Source: Candidatus Siliceabacter maunaloa
GTDB taxonomy: Bacteria > Actinomycetota > Thermoleophilia > Solirubrobacterales > Solirubrobacteraceae
DNA length: 64,000 bases
Direction of reading: 5' to 3'
Assembly (NCBI GenBank): GCA_024330185.1
Contig: JANDLV010000010.1
Coordinates: forward strand, 1 to 64,000
The position numbers and the translations under genes are program-made. Below the pieces are notes generated by a model, which saw nothing but the letters and a program-made list of their open reading frames with translations, was not told the origin of the DNA and made no database searches. This document shows positions 35,957-45,762 of the stretch, piece after piece; position 1 is the stretch's first letter, and each line of letters opens with the position of its first letter.

Positions 35957-36580
35957 ATGGACGTGCCCCGCTCGCAGCTTGCCGTCTACGTCGCCGCGGC
36001 GATCGCGATCGCCCTGCTGGGCGCGCGCTACGTCAGCGCGGCCCAGGAGGAAGCGCCTCCGCCGGGCGGGACGCCAGCGGTGCAGGTCGAGGAGGAGCGC
36101 TCGGGAGGCGAGGAGGGCGGCCGCGCCGTGGTCCACGTCGCGGGCGCGGTGCGCGAGCCCGGCGTGTACCGGCTGCGCGAGGGCGACCGCGTCGCCGACG
36201 CCGTCGACCGGGCAGGGGGCGCGACCGGCCGGGCCGACCTCACGCTGCTCAACCTCGCCGCCGAGGTCGAGGACGGCCGTCAGGTCGTGGTGCCCGAGCG
36301 GGGGGCCGCGGGGAGCGGGGCGGTAGCGGGGGGCGGTGGCGGGGGCGGTGGCGCGGCGGGCACCGGCGCCACGGGCGGCGCTCAGGCGCCGCCCATCAAC
36401 CTCAACACCGCGACGCTCGAGCAGCTCGACACGCTCGAGGGCGTCGGCCCGGGCATCGCCCAGCGCATCCTCGACTACCGCGACGAGCAGGGAAGCTTCG
36501 GCAGCGTCGATGAGCTCGGGCAGGTCCCCGGGATCGGCGAGAAGCGCATGGCCGCGCTGCGCGACAAGGTCACCGTGTGA
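35957..36580 (+). CDS. comEA: ComEA family DNA-uptake protein
   Basis: A 207-residue protein with an N-terminal transmembrane helix (about 8-28). An SLBB domain (about 58-115; VVHVAGAVREPGVYRL...GRQVVVPERG) is followed by a Gly-rich linker (including nine Gly in a row) and a C-terminal double helix-hairpin-helix DNA-binding domain (INLNTATLEQLDTLEGVGPGIAQ...). It is expected to bind incoming dsDNA outside the membrane. ComEC follows 6 bp later. A small inverted repeat CGTCAC/GTGACG lies at the end of the upstream gap. Confidence 0.92.
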   Translation: MDVPRSQLAVYVAAAIAIALLGARYVSAAQEEAPPPGGTPAVQVEEERSGGEEGGRAVVHVAGAVREPGVYRLREGDRVADAVDRAGGATGRADLTLLNLAAEVEDGRQVVVPERGAAGSGAVAGGGGGGGGAAGTGATGGAQAPPINLNTATLEQLDTLEGVGPGIAQRILDYRDEQGSFGSVDELGQVPGIGEKRMAALRDKVTV

Positions 36581-36586
36581 GCGGGG

Positions 36587-38884
36587 GTGGCGCCGCGCGA
36601 CCGCCTCGCCGCTGTCCTGAGGGCCGTGCGCGCCCACCCGCGGCACCTCGTGCTGGGTGCGGTGGTCGCGGGCCTGCTCGCCGCGCCGCTGGGGCCGCTC
36701 GCCGTCGCTGTTGCGCTCGGCGGCCTCGTCCTCCTCGCCGGTCGTGGGGTGCTGGTAGCGGCGGTGGTGCTCGGGCTGTGCGCCGGCTGCCTGATCGCCG
36801 ACCTGCGCATGGCCGCCCTCGCGGAGACGGCGCTGCGCGTCCATCCGCAACGGGTCGTCGAGACGCGGGCGACCCTGCTCGAGGCCCCGGGCACGCGAGT
36901 CTCGGGCACCCGCGCCGCGATGGCCGAGCTCGCGGAGGGGCGTGGCGCCGGCGAGCGGGTGCTGCTGCGGGCCCCGCCCTACGCACGGTGGGAGGGCGCG
37001 CCGCGCATCGGCGCCGAGGTGGCGGTGCGCGGGCGGATCCACCCGCTCGGCGACCGCGAGGCCCACGCCGGGCGCCGTGGCGCGCAGGCGGTCCTCCAGG
37101 CCGACGCGGCGCGACCCACGGGCCGTGTCCGCGGCGGCCTGGCCGGCGGACTGGATCGCGTGCGCGAGCGCGCCGAGGCGGCCGTCAGCCGCGGGCTGCC
37201 GCCCGAGCTGGGCGCGCTGGCGCGCGGGATGGTGCTCGGGCAGGACGACGCGCTCTCCGACGAGCTGCAGGAGGACTTCCGCGCTTCGGGCCTCGCGCAT
37301 CTCGTCGCCGCCAGCGGCACCAACGTGCTGCTCCTCTGCGCGCTGGTCCTGGGCCTGTCCTCACTGGTGGGACTGCCGCTGCGCGCCCGGCTGGCGCTGT
37401 GCATCGCGCTGGTGGCCGCCTACGTGCCCCTCGCCGGCGCGGGACCCTCGATCCAGCGCGCCGGCGTGATGGGCGTCGCCGCGCTGGTCGCCGCCCTGGC
37501 CGGGCGGCCGTCCTCACGGTGGTACGCGGTGCTGCTGGCGGCCGCGCTGACGCTGGCCTGGAACCCCCGCAGCGCGGGCGACGTGGGCTGGCAGCTCTCC
37601 TTCGCAGCGGTCCTGGCCATGCTGGCGCTCGCCCGGCCGCTGCGCGAGCGCCTGGTCGCCAGACGGGTGCCGCCCGCGCTGGCCGAGGCGCTCGCGCTCA
37701 CGCTCGCCGCCACCCTGGGGACCGCGCCGCTGCTGGCGCTGCACTTCGAGCGCTTCTCGCTGGTGTCGCTGCCTGCCAACCTGCTCGCCGTGCCGGTCGT
37801 CGCGCCGGTCATGTGGATCGGGACCTTGGCCGCGGTCGTGGGGCAGGGGTCGGCCACGCTGGCCGCGCCGCTCGCCGCGCTCGCCGTCTGGCCGCTGGGG
37901 TTCCTGGCGCAGGTGGGGGAGACGGCCGCCGGCCTGCCGCTGGCCGAGGTGCAGCTCGGCCTGCCCGGGCCGGTCGGGCTCGCACTGGCCTACGCGTTGC
38001 TCGCCGCGCTCGTACTCAGCAGTGTGGTGCGTCGCACGGCGCTGGCCGTCGCCCTCGTCGCGGCGGCGGTCGTCCTGCCCGACGCGCTGACCGGGGCGCA
38101 GCCGCCTGCGGGCCTGCGGATCTCCTTCCTGGACGTCGGCCAGGGCGACGCGACCCTCGTGCAGTACGGCCGCCACGCGATCCTTGTCGACACGGGTCCA
38201 CGGGGCGCACCGCTGCTGGAAGAACTGCGCGCCGCGGGCGCCCGGCGCCTTGACGCCCTCGTCGTCACCCACCCGGCGGCCGACCACGACGCGGGCGCCG
38301 CGGCGGTGCTGCGCGAGCTCCCCGTGGATCTCCTCGTCGATGGCGGCGCGCTGGGCGGCCCGCTCGACGTACCCGGTCCGCTCGCGACGCCCGGCCTGCG
38401 GGCCGCCGCCGGCGCTGCGCGCGTCGAGCGGGTGCGCCGCCTGCCCGCGCGCGCCGGCACGGTCGTGCGGGCGGGGCCGCTCGAGGCCCGGGTCCTGTGG
38501 CCGCCGCCCAGCGAGGACCCAGTGCTGGTCGACGACCCCAACGACCGCGCGGTCGTCCTCCACGTGCGCGCCGGCACCTTCGATGCCCTGCTGACCGCCG
38601 ACGCCGAGTCCGACGTGACCCTCCAGCTCGATCTCCCCGAGGTCGAGCTGCTCAAGGTGGCCCACCACGGCAGCGACGACGCGGGCCTACCGCTGCTCCT
38701 CGACCGCCTCGACCCCGACGTCGCGGTGATCCCCGTCGGCCGCAACCGCTACGGGCACCCGACGCCGGCCACGCTCGCCGCCCTGCGCGAGGTCCCCACC
38801 GTCCGGCGCACCGATCGCCACGGCACGGTGCGGATCACCACCGATCCGGCGGGGCGCCTCCTGGTCGAGGAGGCGCGGCCATGA
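36587..38884 (+). CDS. comEC: ComEC/Rec2 DNA uptake channel protein
   Basis: A 765-residue polytopic protein. It has N-terminal helices, an OB-like external domain (EAPGTRVSGTR...RGRIHPLG), the Competence domain with the LAHLVAASGTNVLLL signature, and a C-terminal metallo-beta-lactamase domain (FLDVGQGDATLV, LVVTHPAADHDAG, LLKVAHHGSDDA). It forms the inner-membrane channel for ssDNA and may degrade one strand. GTG start. The stop overlaps the next tiny gene. Confidence 0.93.
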   Translation: MAPRDRLAAVLRAVRAHPRHLVLGAVVAGLLAAPLGPLAVAVALGGLVLLAGRGVLVAAVVLGLCAGCLIADLRMAALAETALRVHPQRVVETRATLLEAPGTRVSGTRAAMAELAEGRGAGERVLLRAPPYARWEGAPRIGAEVAVRGRIHPLGDREAHAGRRGAQAVLQADAARPTGRVRGGLAGGLDRVRERAEAAVSRGLPPELGALARGMVLGQDDALSDELQEDFRASGLAHLVAASGTNVLLLCALVLGLSSLVGLPLRARLALCIALVAAYVPLAGAGPSIQRAGVMGVAALVAALAGRPSSRWYAVLLAAALTLAWNPRSAGDVGWQLSFAAVLAMLALARPLRERLVARRVPPALAEALALTLAATLGTAPLLALHFERFSLVSLPANLLAVPVVAPVMWIGTLAAVVGQGSATLAAPLAALAVWPLGFLAQVGETAAGLPLAEVQLGLPGPVGLALAYALLAALVLSSVVRRTALAVALVAAAVVLPDALTGAQPPAGLRISFLDVGQGDATLVQYGRHAILVDTGPRGAPLLEELRAAGARRLDALVVTHPAADHDAGAAAVLRELPVDLLVDGGALGGPLDVPGPLATPGLRAAAGAARVERVRRLPARAGTVVRAGPLEARVLWPPPSEDPVLVDDPNDRAVVLHVRAGTFDALLTADAESDVTLQLDLPEVELLKVAHHGSDDAGLPLLLDRLDPDVAVIPVGRNRYGHPTPATLAALREVPTVRRTDRHGTVRITTDPAGRLLVEEARP

Positions 38885-39081
38885 GAGCGCTGGCCTCCGC
38901 GCTGCCGGATTGGCTGCAGATCGTGCTTGCCAGCGCGGGGCTCGGCACGCTGATCGGAACCGCTTTCGCGCTGGTCCTGGTGGCGCGCTTCCCGAACCTT
39001 CATCACTGGCGATTCATCGGGGCCGTGAGCGTGTTCTCGGCCGCGATAGCCGTTGCCGTTCTCCTGATCGGCGCCCTATGA
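38881..39081 (+). CDS. 66-aa two-span membrane protein
   Basis: A tiny gene overlapping the comEC stop (ATGA) and, at its own end, the next gene (ATGA). Two hydrophobic helices lie at about residues 13-35 and 44-66, joined by RFPNLHHWRF. No family is recognised. The double overlap puts it in a comEC-orf-orf-holA chain and supports real translation. Confidence 0.6.
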   Translation: MRALASALPDWLQIVLASAGLGTLIGTAFALVLVARFPNLHHWRFIGAVSVFSAAIAVAVLLIGAL

Positions 39082-39293
39082 TTCGTAGGATGAAGCGCGA
39101 CCTGGCACTGATGACCAAGGGACTTGCGATGGTGTTGCCCGCGCTCGCCCTTGTCGTGCTCCTGCTCGACGTCCAGATGCACGAGCCCCTCGCGCTGCTG
39201 GTCGTCCCGGTCTTCGCGCTGCTCGCGGCCATCCCCATCACGCGCGACGAGATCCAGCAGGCCAAGCGGCGCGAGCGCGACGGGCTTCACTGA
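39078..39293 (+). CDS. 71-aa two-span membrane protein
   Basis: The start overlaps the preceding stop; an alternative ATG lies at 39090. A basic N-terminus (MIRRMKRD) precedes two hydrophobic helices (about 14-31 and 37-52). A charged cytosolic tail (RDEIQQAKRRERD) follows. Function unknown. It ends 5 bp before holA. Confidence 0.55.
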   Translation: MIRRMKRDLALMTKGLAMVLPALALVVLLLDVQMHEPLALLVVPVFALLAAIPITRDEIQQAKRRERDGLH

Positions 39294-39298
39294 CCCGC

Positions 39299-40273
39299 GT
39301 GGCAGCGTTCAAGCCGGCCTACCTCATCCACGGCGACGACCACGGGCGGATCGGGGAGCGGCGCGCGCGGCTGCGTGCGCTGGCCGAGCGCGAGAGCGGC
39401 GCGGGCGGGGTGGAGGTGCTGGAGGGCGACGACGCGACGCCCCAGGCGGCGGCCGCCGCGTTGTCGGCCATGACCTTCGCCCTGGGCCGGCGGTTCGTGA
39501 TCGTCGACGGAGCGCAGGGGTGGAAGGACGCGGAGGTCACCGAGCATCTCGTCCCCGTGCTCAAGGACCCGCTGCCCGCGACCACCGTCGCCTTCTTCGC
39601 CCGCGAGGATGGGCGGGCCAAGGTCCCGGCGGCCCTGGTCAAGGCCGTCGAGAAGGCCGGCGGCGACGTCGCGGCCGAGACGGCGAAGAAGGGCCGCGAG
39701 CTGCCGCGCTGGCTGCGCGGCGAGGCCGGCCGGCTGGGCATCGAGCTCGACGACGCCGGCGCACGCGCGCTGGTCGCCCAGGTCGGCGACCGCCAGCAGC
39801 GGCTGCTGCGCGAGCTGGAGAAGCTCGCCCTGGAGCACGGCGAGGGCGCTCGGCTGGGCGCCGAGGAGGTCGAGGCCGCCGCCGCGCACTCCTCCGAGCG
39901 CCAGGTCTGGGGCCTGGTCGACGCGCTGGTGGCTCGCGAGGGCGCCGCGGCCACCCGCGCCTACCTCGGGCTGCGCGGCCAGGGCGAGGCACTCCAGCGT
40001 CTGCTGCCCCTGGCCGTGCGCCGCGTGCGCGACGTGCTGTCGATTGCCGAGCGCCTGCGCATCGGGGAGACCGCCCAGCAGGTCAAGCCCACGCTGCGCA
40101 TGAGCCCCTACGCGGCCGATCGGCGCATCGCCGAGGCCGGGCGCAGCGATCCCGACGCCCTGCGCGCGGCGGTCGAGGCCCTGGCCGACCTTGAGGTGAG
40201 CACGCGCTCACACCCGGCGCCCCAGGAGGACACCGCAGCGGTGCGCACGATCCTGCGCATTGCGACCTCCTGA
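39299..40273 (+). CDS. holA: DNA polymerase III subunit delta
   Basis: A 324-residue HolA, the clamp-loader subunit that opens the beta clamp. The N-terminal AAA+-like domain begins PAYLIHGDDHGRIGE and lacks a P-loop, as expected. The WLRGEAGRLGIELDDAGARALV segment is the usual domain II, and RMSPYAADRRIAEAG is the C-terminal collar region. Placement after comEC and before rpsT is the common bacterial order. Confidence 0.92.
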   Translation: MAAFKPAYLIHGDDHGRIGERRARLRALAERESGAGGVEVLEGDDATPQAAAAALSAMTFALGRRFVIVDGAQGWKDAEVTEHLVPVLKDPLPATTVAFFAREDGRAKVPAALVKAVEKAGGDVAAETAKKGRELPRWLRGEAGRLGIELDDAGARALVAQVGDRQQRLLRELEKLALEHGEGARLGAEEVEAAAAHSSERQVWGLVDALVAREGAAATRAYLGLRGQGEALQRLLPLAVRRVRDVLSIAERLRIGETAQQVKPTLRMSPYAADRRIAEAGRSDPDALRAAVEALADLEVSTRSHPAPQEDTAAVRTILRIATS

Positions 40274-40386
40274 AGGCTCGTGGGATGAGCCCGGCATCGT
40301 CGTCGCTGCCCGCGACCGGCGAGCGGGGACAGTGCGTCAGCACGGCCCCGCTCAGGCGGCGCCCGGCAGCGGCGGCGAGGGCGTGC

Positions 40387-40641
40387 TCAGGCCGCGAGCC
40401 GCGCTGCGCGGGCCTTCTTGCGAGCACCGGTGTTGCGGTGCATCGCGCCGGCCTTGACGGCCTTGTCGATGCGGCTGACCAGCTCGCGGTGCTCGGCCTC
40501 GATCGCCGTGGCATCGCCGCCGTCGACGGCGGCCTGGAGGCGGCGGAACCAGGTGCGCACGGAGGAGGTGTAGCGGCGGTTCTCGAGCCGCTCACGCTCG
40601 GTACGCAGGTTGCGCTTCTTCTGGGAGTGGATGTTGGCCAT
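40387..40641 (-). CDS. rpsT: 30S ribosomal protein S20
   Basis: An 84-residue S20, MANIHSQKKRNLRTERERLENR..., with the C-terminal KAVKAGAMHRNTGARKKAR block. It binds 16S rRNA as a three-helix bundle. The start is the ATG at 40641, since upstream in-frame codons are not conserved. It is convergent with holA and divergent from murJ. Confidence 0.96.
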   Translation of the reverse strand: MANIHSQKKRNLRTERERLENRRYTSSVRTWFRRLQAAVDGGDATAIEAEHRELVSRIDKAVKAGAMHRNTGARKKARAARLAA

Positions 40642-40694
40642 GGCGCGAAAGCGCCGCGGTCGGCCCGCGGCAGCGCCGTATAGTAGCGCGCCGC

Positions 40695-42293
40695 GTGGCC
40701 ACGGACTCCCCATCCGCCGGGCGGCGGATCGTCCGCAACACCGCGATCTTCTCGATCGCCACCGGGCTGTCGCGGGTCGCCGGCCTGGGCCGGGAGATCG
40801 TCGCCTCGGCCTACTTCGGCACCAGCGGCGCGTTCTCGGCCTTCACGATCGCCTTCCAGGTGCCCAACCTGGTGCGCTCGCTGTTCGCCGACGCCGCGCT
40901 GGGCGCCGCGTTCGTGCCGGTCTTCACCGAGCTGCTGGAGACCAAGAACCACAAGGACGCCTACCGGCTGGCCTCGACCCTGTTCTTCGTGATCCTGGGC
41001 GTGCTGGGGATCATCGCCGCGGCCTTCATGGTGGCCGCACCCTGGGTGATGCCGCTGTTCACCGGCGACGCCTTCGACCGGGAGCTCGTCGACCTCACTG
41101 TCGGACTGAGCCAGGTGCTGTTCCCCATCGTCGTCCTGCTGGGCGTCAACGGCCTCCTGGTCGGGATCCTCAACGCCCACGACCACTTCAGCGTCCCGGC
41201 GCTCAGCCCGCTGCTGTGGAACGCGATCATCATCGCCTTCCTGGTCGGCGCGCACGCGACGCTGGACGGCCAGGACCAGCTCTACGGCTACGCGGTCGGC
41301 GTGCTGGTGGGAACCGCCGCGCAGGTCGCGGTGGCCGTGCCCGTGCTGCGCCGCGTGGGGTTCGAGCTGCGCGTGGTCGTCGCGCTGCGCGACCCGCGCC
41401 TGCGCCGCGTCCTGAAGCTCATGCTGCCGGTGACCATAGGGCTGGGGCTGATCAACTTCAACCTGCTGGTCAACTCGGTCCTGGGCTCCTTCGTCTCAAG
41501 GGAGGCCCCGCGCGCCATCGAGGCCGCCTTCCGCGTCTACATGCTCCCCCAGGGGATGTTCTCCGTGGCCGTCGCCACCGTCCTCTTTCCCGCCCTCAGC
41601 CGCCTCGCCGCGCGGCGCGACCTCGACGGCCTGCGCGCGCTCACCTCCACCGGCCTGCGCGCGATCTTCCTGCTTCTCATCCCCTGCGCGGCGCTCACCC
41701 TGGTGCTGTCCGAGCCGATCGTGCGCCTGGTCTACGAGCGCGGCGACTTCGACGCCCAGTCCACGCGCGCCGTGAGCGAGGCGCTCTTCTGGTTCTCCTT
41801 CAGCCTCCCCTTCGCGGGGGCCAACCTCCTCCTCACGCGGACCTTCTTCAGCCTCCAGCGCCCGTGGGCGCCGACCGCGCTGGCCGGCCTCAACCTGGCG
41901 GTCAACGTGGCCGTCGCCCTCGCGCTCTACCGCTCGCTGGGCATCGCGGGCATCGTCATCGCCACCGCCGTGGCCACCGCCGTGATGACCCTGGCTCAGG
42001 CGCTCGTGCTGCGCAGGAGCCTCCACGGGCGCCTCGAGGCGGGGACGACGCTCGCGGCGATCGCGCGGATGCTCGTCGCAGCGGCGGCGCTGGGCGGCGT
42101 GGCATGGGTGACGTGGATGGGGCTCGACGAGCTGCTGGGGCGCTCCCTGCCCGCCCAGCTCGTCGCGGTGGGCACGGGAATCGCCGCGGGCGGGCTGGTC
42201 TACGCCGGCGCCGTGCTGCTGCTGCGCGTGCCCGAGGCGGCGCGCATCGAGCGCATGGTCGAGGCCCGGCTGAGCCGCCGCCGCCAGCTCTAG
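40695..42293 (+). CDS. murJ: MurJ/MviN lipid II flippase
   Basis: A 532-residue MOP-superfamily protein with about 14 hydrophobic helices. It starts [23 protein letters not shown] and carries the MurJ motif [25 protein letters not shown]. It flips lipid II for wall synthesis. GTG start. The 53-bp gap to rpsT is a divergent promoter region. Confidence 0.94.
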   Translation: MATDSPSAGRRIVRNTAIFSIATGLSRVAGLGREIVASAYFGTSGAFSAFTIAFQVPNLVRSLFADAALGAAFVPVFTELLETKNHKDAYRLASTLFFVILGVLGIIAAAFMVAAPWVMPLFTGDAFDRELVDLTVGLSQVLFPIVVLLGVNGLLVGILNAHDHFSVPALSPLLWNAIIIAFLVGAHATLDGQDQLYGYAVGVLVGTAAQVAVAVPVLRRVGFELRVVVALRDPRLRRVLKLMLPVTIGLGLINFNLLVNSVLGSFVSREAPRAIEAAFRVYMLPQGMFSVAVATVLFPALSRLAARRDLDGLRALTSTGLRAIFLLLIPCAALTLVLSEPIVRLVYERGDFDAQSTRAVSEALFWFSFSLPFAGANLLLTRTFFSLQRPWAPTALAGLNLAVNVAVALALYRSLGIAGIVIATAVATAVMTLAQALVLRRSLHGRLEAGTTLAAIARMLVAAAALGGVAWVTWMGLDELLGRSLPAQLVAVGTGIAAGGLVYAGAVLLLRVPEAARIERMVEARLSRRRQL

Positions 42294-42333
42294 CCCCGGG
42301 CCTGACCCCGGCGCACCTAAGCTCACCACCGGC

Positions 42334-44148
42334 ATGGCCGCCATGGACCTCATCCGCAACTTCTCCATCATCGCCCACATCGACCACGGGAAGTCGACAC
42401 TGGCCGATCGCATCCTGGAGATGACCAAGACCGTCGACGTGCGCGCGATGCGCGAGCAGGTGCTCGACTCGATGGACCTCGAGCGCGAGCGCGGCATCAC
42501 CATCAAGGCCCAGGCGGTGCGCGTCCTCTACGAGGCCCGCGACGGCCAGACCTACCAGCTCCACCTCATCGACACCCCCGGCCACGTGGACTTCACCTAC
42601 GAGGTCAGCCGGTCACTCGCTGCCTGCGAGGGCGCGCTCCTGGTGGTGGATGCCTCTCAGGGCGTGGAGGCCCAGACCGTGGCCAACACCTACCTGGCCG
42701 TCGACGGCGGGCTGGAGCTGATCCCCTGCCTGAACAAGATCGACCTGCCCGGCGCCGAGCCCGAGCGGGTGGGCGAGGAGGTGTCCGAGCTGCTGGGCGA
42801 GCCGGCCGAGAACATCCGGATCATCAGCGGCAAGACGGGGGAGGGCGTGGTCGAGGTCCTGGAGGAGCTCGTGGCCAAGGTCCCGCCGCCCCGGGGGAAC
42901 CCCGACCGCGAGGCCCCGCCTCGCGCGCTCATCTTCGACTCCGAGTTCGACCAGTACCGTGGCGTGATCGCCTACGTGCGCGTCGTGGACGGCGTCTTCG
43001 CCAAGGGGGAGGCCATCACGGCGATGGCCCAGGGCACGCAGGCCGACATCGACGAGATCGGCTTCTTCACGCCCAAGATGGTCAACGCCAATGAGCTTCA
43101 CGCCGGCGAGGTCGGCTTCCTCATCACGGGGATCAAGGACGTGACCAAGCTGCGGGTGGGCGACACGCTGACCGTCAAGGCGCGCGCGGCCACCGAGGCG
43201 CTGCCGGGCTACAGGGAAGTGAAGCCGATGGTCTTCTGTGGCCTGTTCCCCATCGACGCCGACCAGTACCCCGACCTGCGCGACGCCCTGGAGAAGCTCC
43301 TGCTCAACGACGCGGCGCTGTCGTGGGAGCCCGAGACGTCCGACGCGCTGGGGTTCGGCTTTCGCTGCGGGTTCCTGGGGCTGCTGCACATGGACATCGT
43401 GCGCGAGCGCCTGGAGCGCGAGTACGACCTCGACCTGATGGCCACGATGCCCTCGGTGCAGTTCGAGGTCACGCTGACCGACGGCGACGAGATCGTCGTC
43501 CACAACCCCTCGGACATGCCCGATCCGGCCACCATCGCCGAGATCCGCGAGCCGTTCATCCGCGCCTCCATCCTCACGCCCAAGGAGCACATCGGGGCGG
43601 TGATGGAACTGTGCCAGGAGCGCCGCGGCCAGCACGCCGGGATGCACTTCCTGTCGGCCCAGCGCGTCCAGCTCAGCTACGACATCCCGCTGGCCGAGAT
43701 CGTCCTGGACTTCTTCGACCAGCTCAAGTCGCGTACCCGCGGCTACGCGTCGCTGGACTACGAGATCACCGGCCTGCGCCCTTCGCCGCTGGTCAAGCTC
43801 GACGTGCTGCTGGCCGGGGACGCGGTCGACGCCCTGTCCATGGTCGTCCACCGCGAGAAGGCCTACGCCATGGGGCGCACCCTGACCGAGAAGCTGCGCG
43901 CCAAGATCCCCCGCCAGCAGTACGACGTGCCCATCCAGGCGGCGATCGGCTCCCACGTCATCGCCCGTGAGACGGTCAAGGCCTTCCGCAAGGACGTGAC
44001 CGCCAAGTGCTACGGCGGCGACATCTCCCGCAAGCGCAAGCTGCTGGAGAAGCAGAAGGAGGGCAAGCGGCGCATGAAGCAGGTCGGCCGCGTCGAGGTG
44101 CCCCAAGAGGCCTTCCTGGCCGTGCTGGAGTTGGGCGAGGCGGGCTGA
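42334..44148 (+). CDS. lepA: Elongation factor 4 (LepA)
   Basis: A 604-residue translational GTPase, EF4. G1 is AHIDHGKS at residues 14-21, followed by DTPGHVDF and NKIDLPGA. It has the EF-G-like domains II, III and V plus the LepA-specific C-terminal domain ([21 protein letters not shown]). An alternative ATG lies three codons downstream at 42343 (MDLIRNFS). Confidence 0.97.
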   Translation: MAAMDLIRNFSIIAHIDHGKSTLADRILEMTKTVDVRAMREQVLDSMDLERERGITIKAQAVRVLYEARDGQTYQLHLIDTPGHVDFTYEVSRSLAACEGALLVVDASQGVEAQTVANTYLAVDGGLELIPCLNKIDLPGAEPERVGEEVSELLGEPAENIRIISGKTGEGVVEVLEELVAKVPPPRGNPDREAPPRALIFDSEFDQYRGVIAYVRVVDGVFAKGEAITAMAQGTQADIDEIGFFTPKMVNANELHAGEVGFLITGIKDVTKLRVGDTLTVKARAATEALPGYREVKPMVFCGLFPIDADQYPDLRDALEKLLLNDAALSWEPETSDALGFGFRCGFLGLLHMDIVRERLEREYDLDLMATMPSVQFEVTLTDGDEIVVHNPSDMPDPATIAEIREPFIRASILTPKEHIGAVMELCQERRGQHAGMHFLSAQRVQLSYDIPLAEIVLDFFDQLKSRTRGYASLDYEITGLRPSPLVKLDVLLAGDAVDALSMVVHREKAYAMGRTLTEKLRAKIPRQQYDVPIQAAIGSHVIARETVKAFRKDVTAKCYGGDISRKRKLLEKQKEGKRRMKQVGRVEVPQEAFLAVLELGEAG

Positions 44149-44163
44149 GCCCGAGCCCCGGCG

Positions 44164-44562
44164 CTACAGGCTCGCCAGCCGCAGCGAGCGGAAGTGCGTG
44201 GTCAGGATGTCCATGTCGTCGCGGTCGGCGGTAACGAGCAGCGCTCCGGCACGGGCGGCGCTGGCGGCGATCAGGGCGTCGCCCAGCGAGGCGCCGGTTG
44301 CCCCGATCGCAGCCCCGGCGGTGCGCGCGAGGCGCTCGTCGACGGGCTCGAGCACGCAGAGGCGCAGAGCACGCACCAAGCGCAGGCGAGCGGGTTCGCG
44401 CCAGACCTCCGCCAGCGCCGCGGCGCTCACCAGCGCGTTCGTGTCCGCCGCGATCGCTCTGTCGAGCCATCCGAAAGCATCGCGGCGATTGCGCTCGAGG
44501 GCGATCAGGACGCCGGAGTCGAACGCGATTCGCGCCGTTGCTCCTCCTCGAACTGGTGCCAC
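44164..44562 (-). CDS. PIN-domain toxin (VapC-like ribonuclease)
   Basis: A 132-residue PIN-domain protein. Acidic residues expected for metal binding are visible: Asp in RIAFDSGVLIALE, Glu in AAALAEVWRE, and the Asp pair in TGASLGDALIAASA and VTADRDD. VapC toxins cut tRNA or rRNA. The likely start is GTG 44562, inside the antitoxin gene (58-bp overlap); no closer ordinary start precedes the conserved first strand. Pairs with the gene at 44505. Confidence 0.8.
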   Translation of the reverse strand: MAPVRGGATARIAFDSGVLIALERNRRDAFGWLDRAIAADTNALVSAAALAEVWREPARLRLVRALRLCVLEPVDERLARTAGAAIGATGASLGDALIAASAARAGALLVTADRDDMDILTTHFRSLRLASL

Positions 44563-44759
44563 TGCTCGTCGACCCGGCGCTGGACCTCCTCAGGAATCGG
44601 TCCGAACTCGGCCTCGTGCTCTGCCAGCAACTCGCGCGCGTAGGCCAGGCGGATCTCCTTCTCCAGAAGCTCGGTGACGTATGCGGAGAAGTTGCCGTTG
44701 GCTCGCTGCTCGACCTCGGCGACGACCTCCTCCGGAAGCGTGACGGTCTTGCGAACCAT
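44505..44759 (-). CDS. VapB-like antitoxin
   Basis: An 84-residue protein starting MVRKTVTLPEEVVAEVEQ, a ribbon-helix-helix-like N-terminus. The C-terminus is Glu/Gln-rich (VDEQWHQFEEEQRRES), suited to toxin wrapping. Other in-frame ATGs lie at 44765 and 44771. It overlaps the PIN toxin gene and is presumably autoregulatory. It is nearly back to back with the DUF3891-like pseudogene starting at 44784. Confidence 0.75.
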   Translation of the reverse strand: MVRKTVTLPEEVVAEVEQRANGNFSAYVTELLEKEIRLAYARELLAEHEAEFGPIPEEVQRRVDEQWHQFEEEQRRESRSTPAS

Positions 44760-44783
44760 GCTCATACACATGATCCTACCCAC

Positions 44784-45435
44784 GTGCTGATCCGCGAGCA
44801 ACCCGACGGCGCCGCGCTCTGCATCGGCCAGGCCTCGCACGCCTGGCTGTCGGGCCAGCTCGCGCGGGCCTGGGCTCCTCAGCCCGCCGAGGCGGTGTGC
44901 CTCGCCGCGCAGCAGCACGACGTGGGAATGGCGGCACTGGGACCTCACCCCGGTGCTAGATCCCGCCACCGGCCTGCCGGTCGGCTTCACGGACATGGCG
45001 CTGGCCGACCACCTGGCCCTGTGGAGCGCCGCCCCGGCGCGGCTGTTCACCCAGAGCCGCCACGCCGCCCTGCTGGTCTCGCTGCACGGGACGCGGCTCT
45101 ACGAGCTGCGCGACCTCGACGCCATGGAGCCAGGCGGCGCCGACGCCGTGCGCGAGTTCCTCGCCGCTCAGCGCGCGCTCCAGGAGCGCCTGGCCCGGGG
45201 CGACAAGCCCGGCGGGACGCTGTGGTACGCGGCGCGCAAGGTCGCCGCCGTCGGTCCGCGCAAGGTGCACTACGACATCGACACGGCGGGTGGCCAGAGT
45301 GGCAGTGGGGTGTACCGCTTCCTGAACAACGAGCGGCACGTGTTCGGCGTTCACGCCTACGGCGGGGCGACGACGAACTCCGGCACGCGGATCAACGGCG
45401 AGGTCTTCAACAACCTGCTCTCCTGGAACGTCTGA
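44784..45435 (+). pseudogene. DUF3891-like gene frameshifted and fused to a trypsin-like protease C-terminus
   Basis: The first part, from GTG 44784 (VLIREQPDGAALCIGQASHAWLSGQLARAW), reads as DUF3891. It shifts frame near 44940, where one extra G appears in GGCGGCAC, and resumes as LDPATGLPVGFTDMAL...SLHGTRLYELRDLD. From about 45200 the protein changes to the C-terminal third of a chymotrypsin/V8-type serine protease. The Ser nucleophile motif AGGQSGSGV is visible, followed by VHAYGG and NSGTRINGEVFNNLLSW. The His and Asp of a triad are absent. A recombination scar seems likely, but the 44953-45435 part could still be translated. Confidence 0.65.
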
Positions 45436-45438
45436 CCC

Positions 45439-45708
45439 GTGAGCGCAGCGCATCCGGGGCTGATCGCCGGCGTGATTCGTGACGAGAGCGGTGCGCCCGT
45501 GGAGGGCGCGCGGGTCTACTTCACCGACGCGCCGGCACCAACCCCGGATGTGGCTGCCCTGACGGGCTCTGACGGCAGCTTCTCGCTTGCCGCGCCCGTA
45601 GAGGGCGCCTACACGCTCGAATGCAATGCCGACGGCTTCGCCGCGAGACGCACGACCGTCGCCAGTGAAGAGGCCGACGGTCTAGAGCTGACACTACGGC
45701 GGCGGTAG
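45439..45708 (+). CDS. Carboxypeptidase-regulatory-like domain protein
   Basis: An 89-residue single-domain protein with the beta-sandwich pattern GVIRDESGAPVEGARVYFTD...GSDGSFSLAAPVEGAYTLECNADGFA, typical of CarboxypepD-regulatory-like domains. These usually serve as binding or adhesion modules. It has no signal peptide, so it is probably cytosolic. GTG start, 3 bp after the trypsin-like fragment and 54 bp before the S8 protease. It probably belongs to the same protease cassette. Confidence 0.75.
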   Translation: MSAAHPGLIAGVIRDESGAPVEGARVYFTDAPAPTPDVAALTGSDGSFSLAAPVEGAYTLECNADGFAARRTTVASEEADGLELTLRRR

Positions 45709-45762
45709 CCGACGGCCGTCGCTAACGACAACTGGCAGATCTCGAGGATAGGAAGGGTGAGG

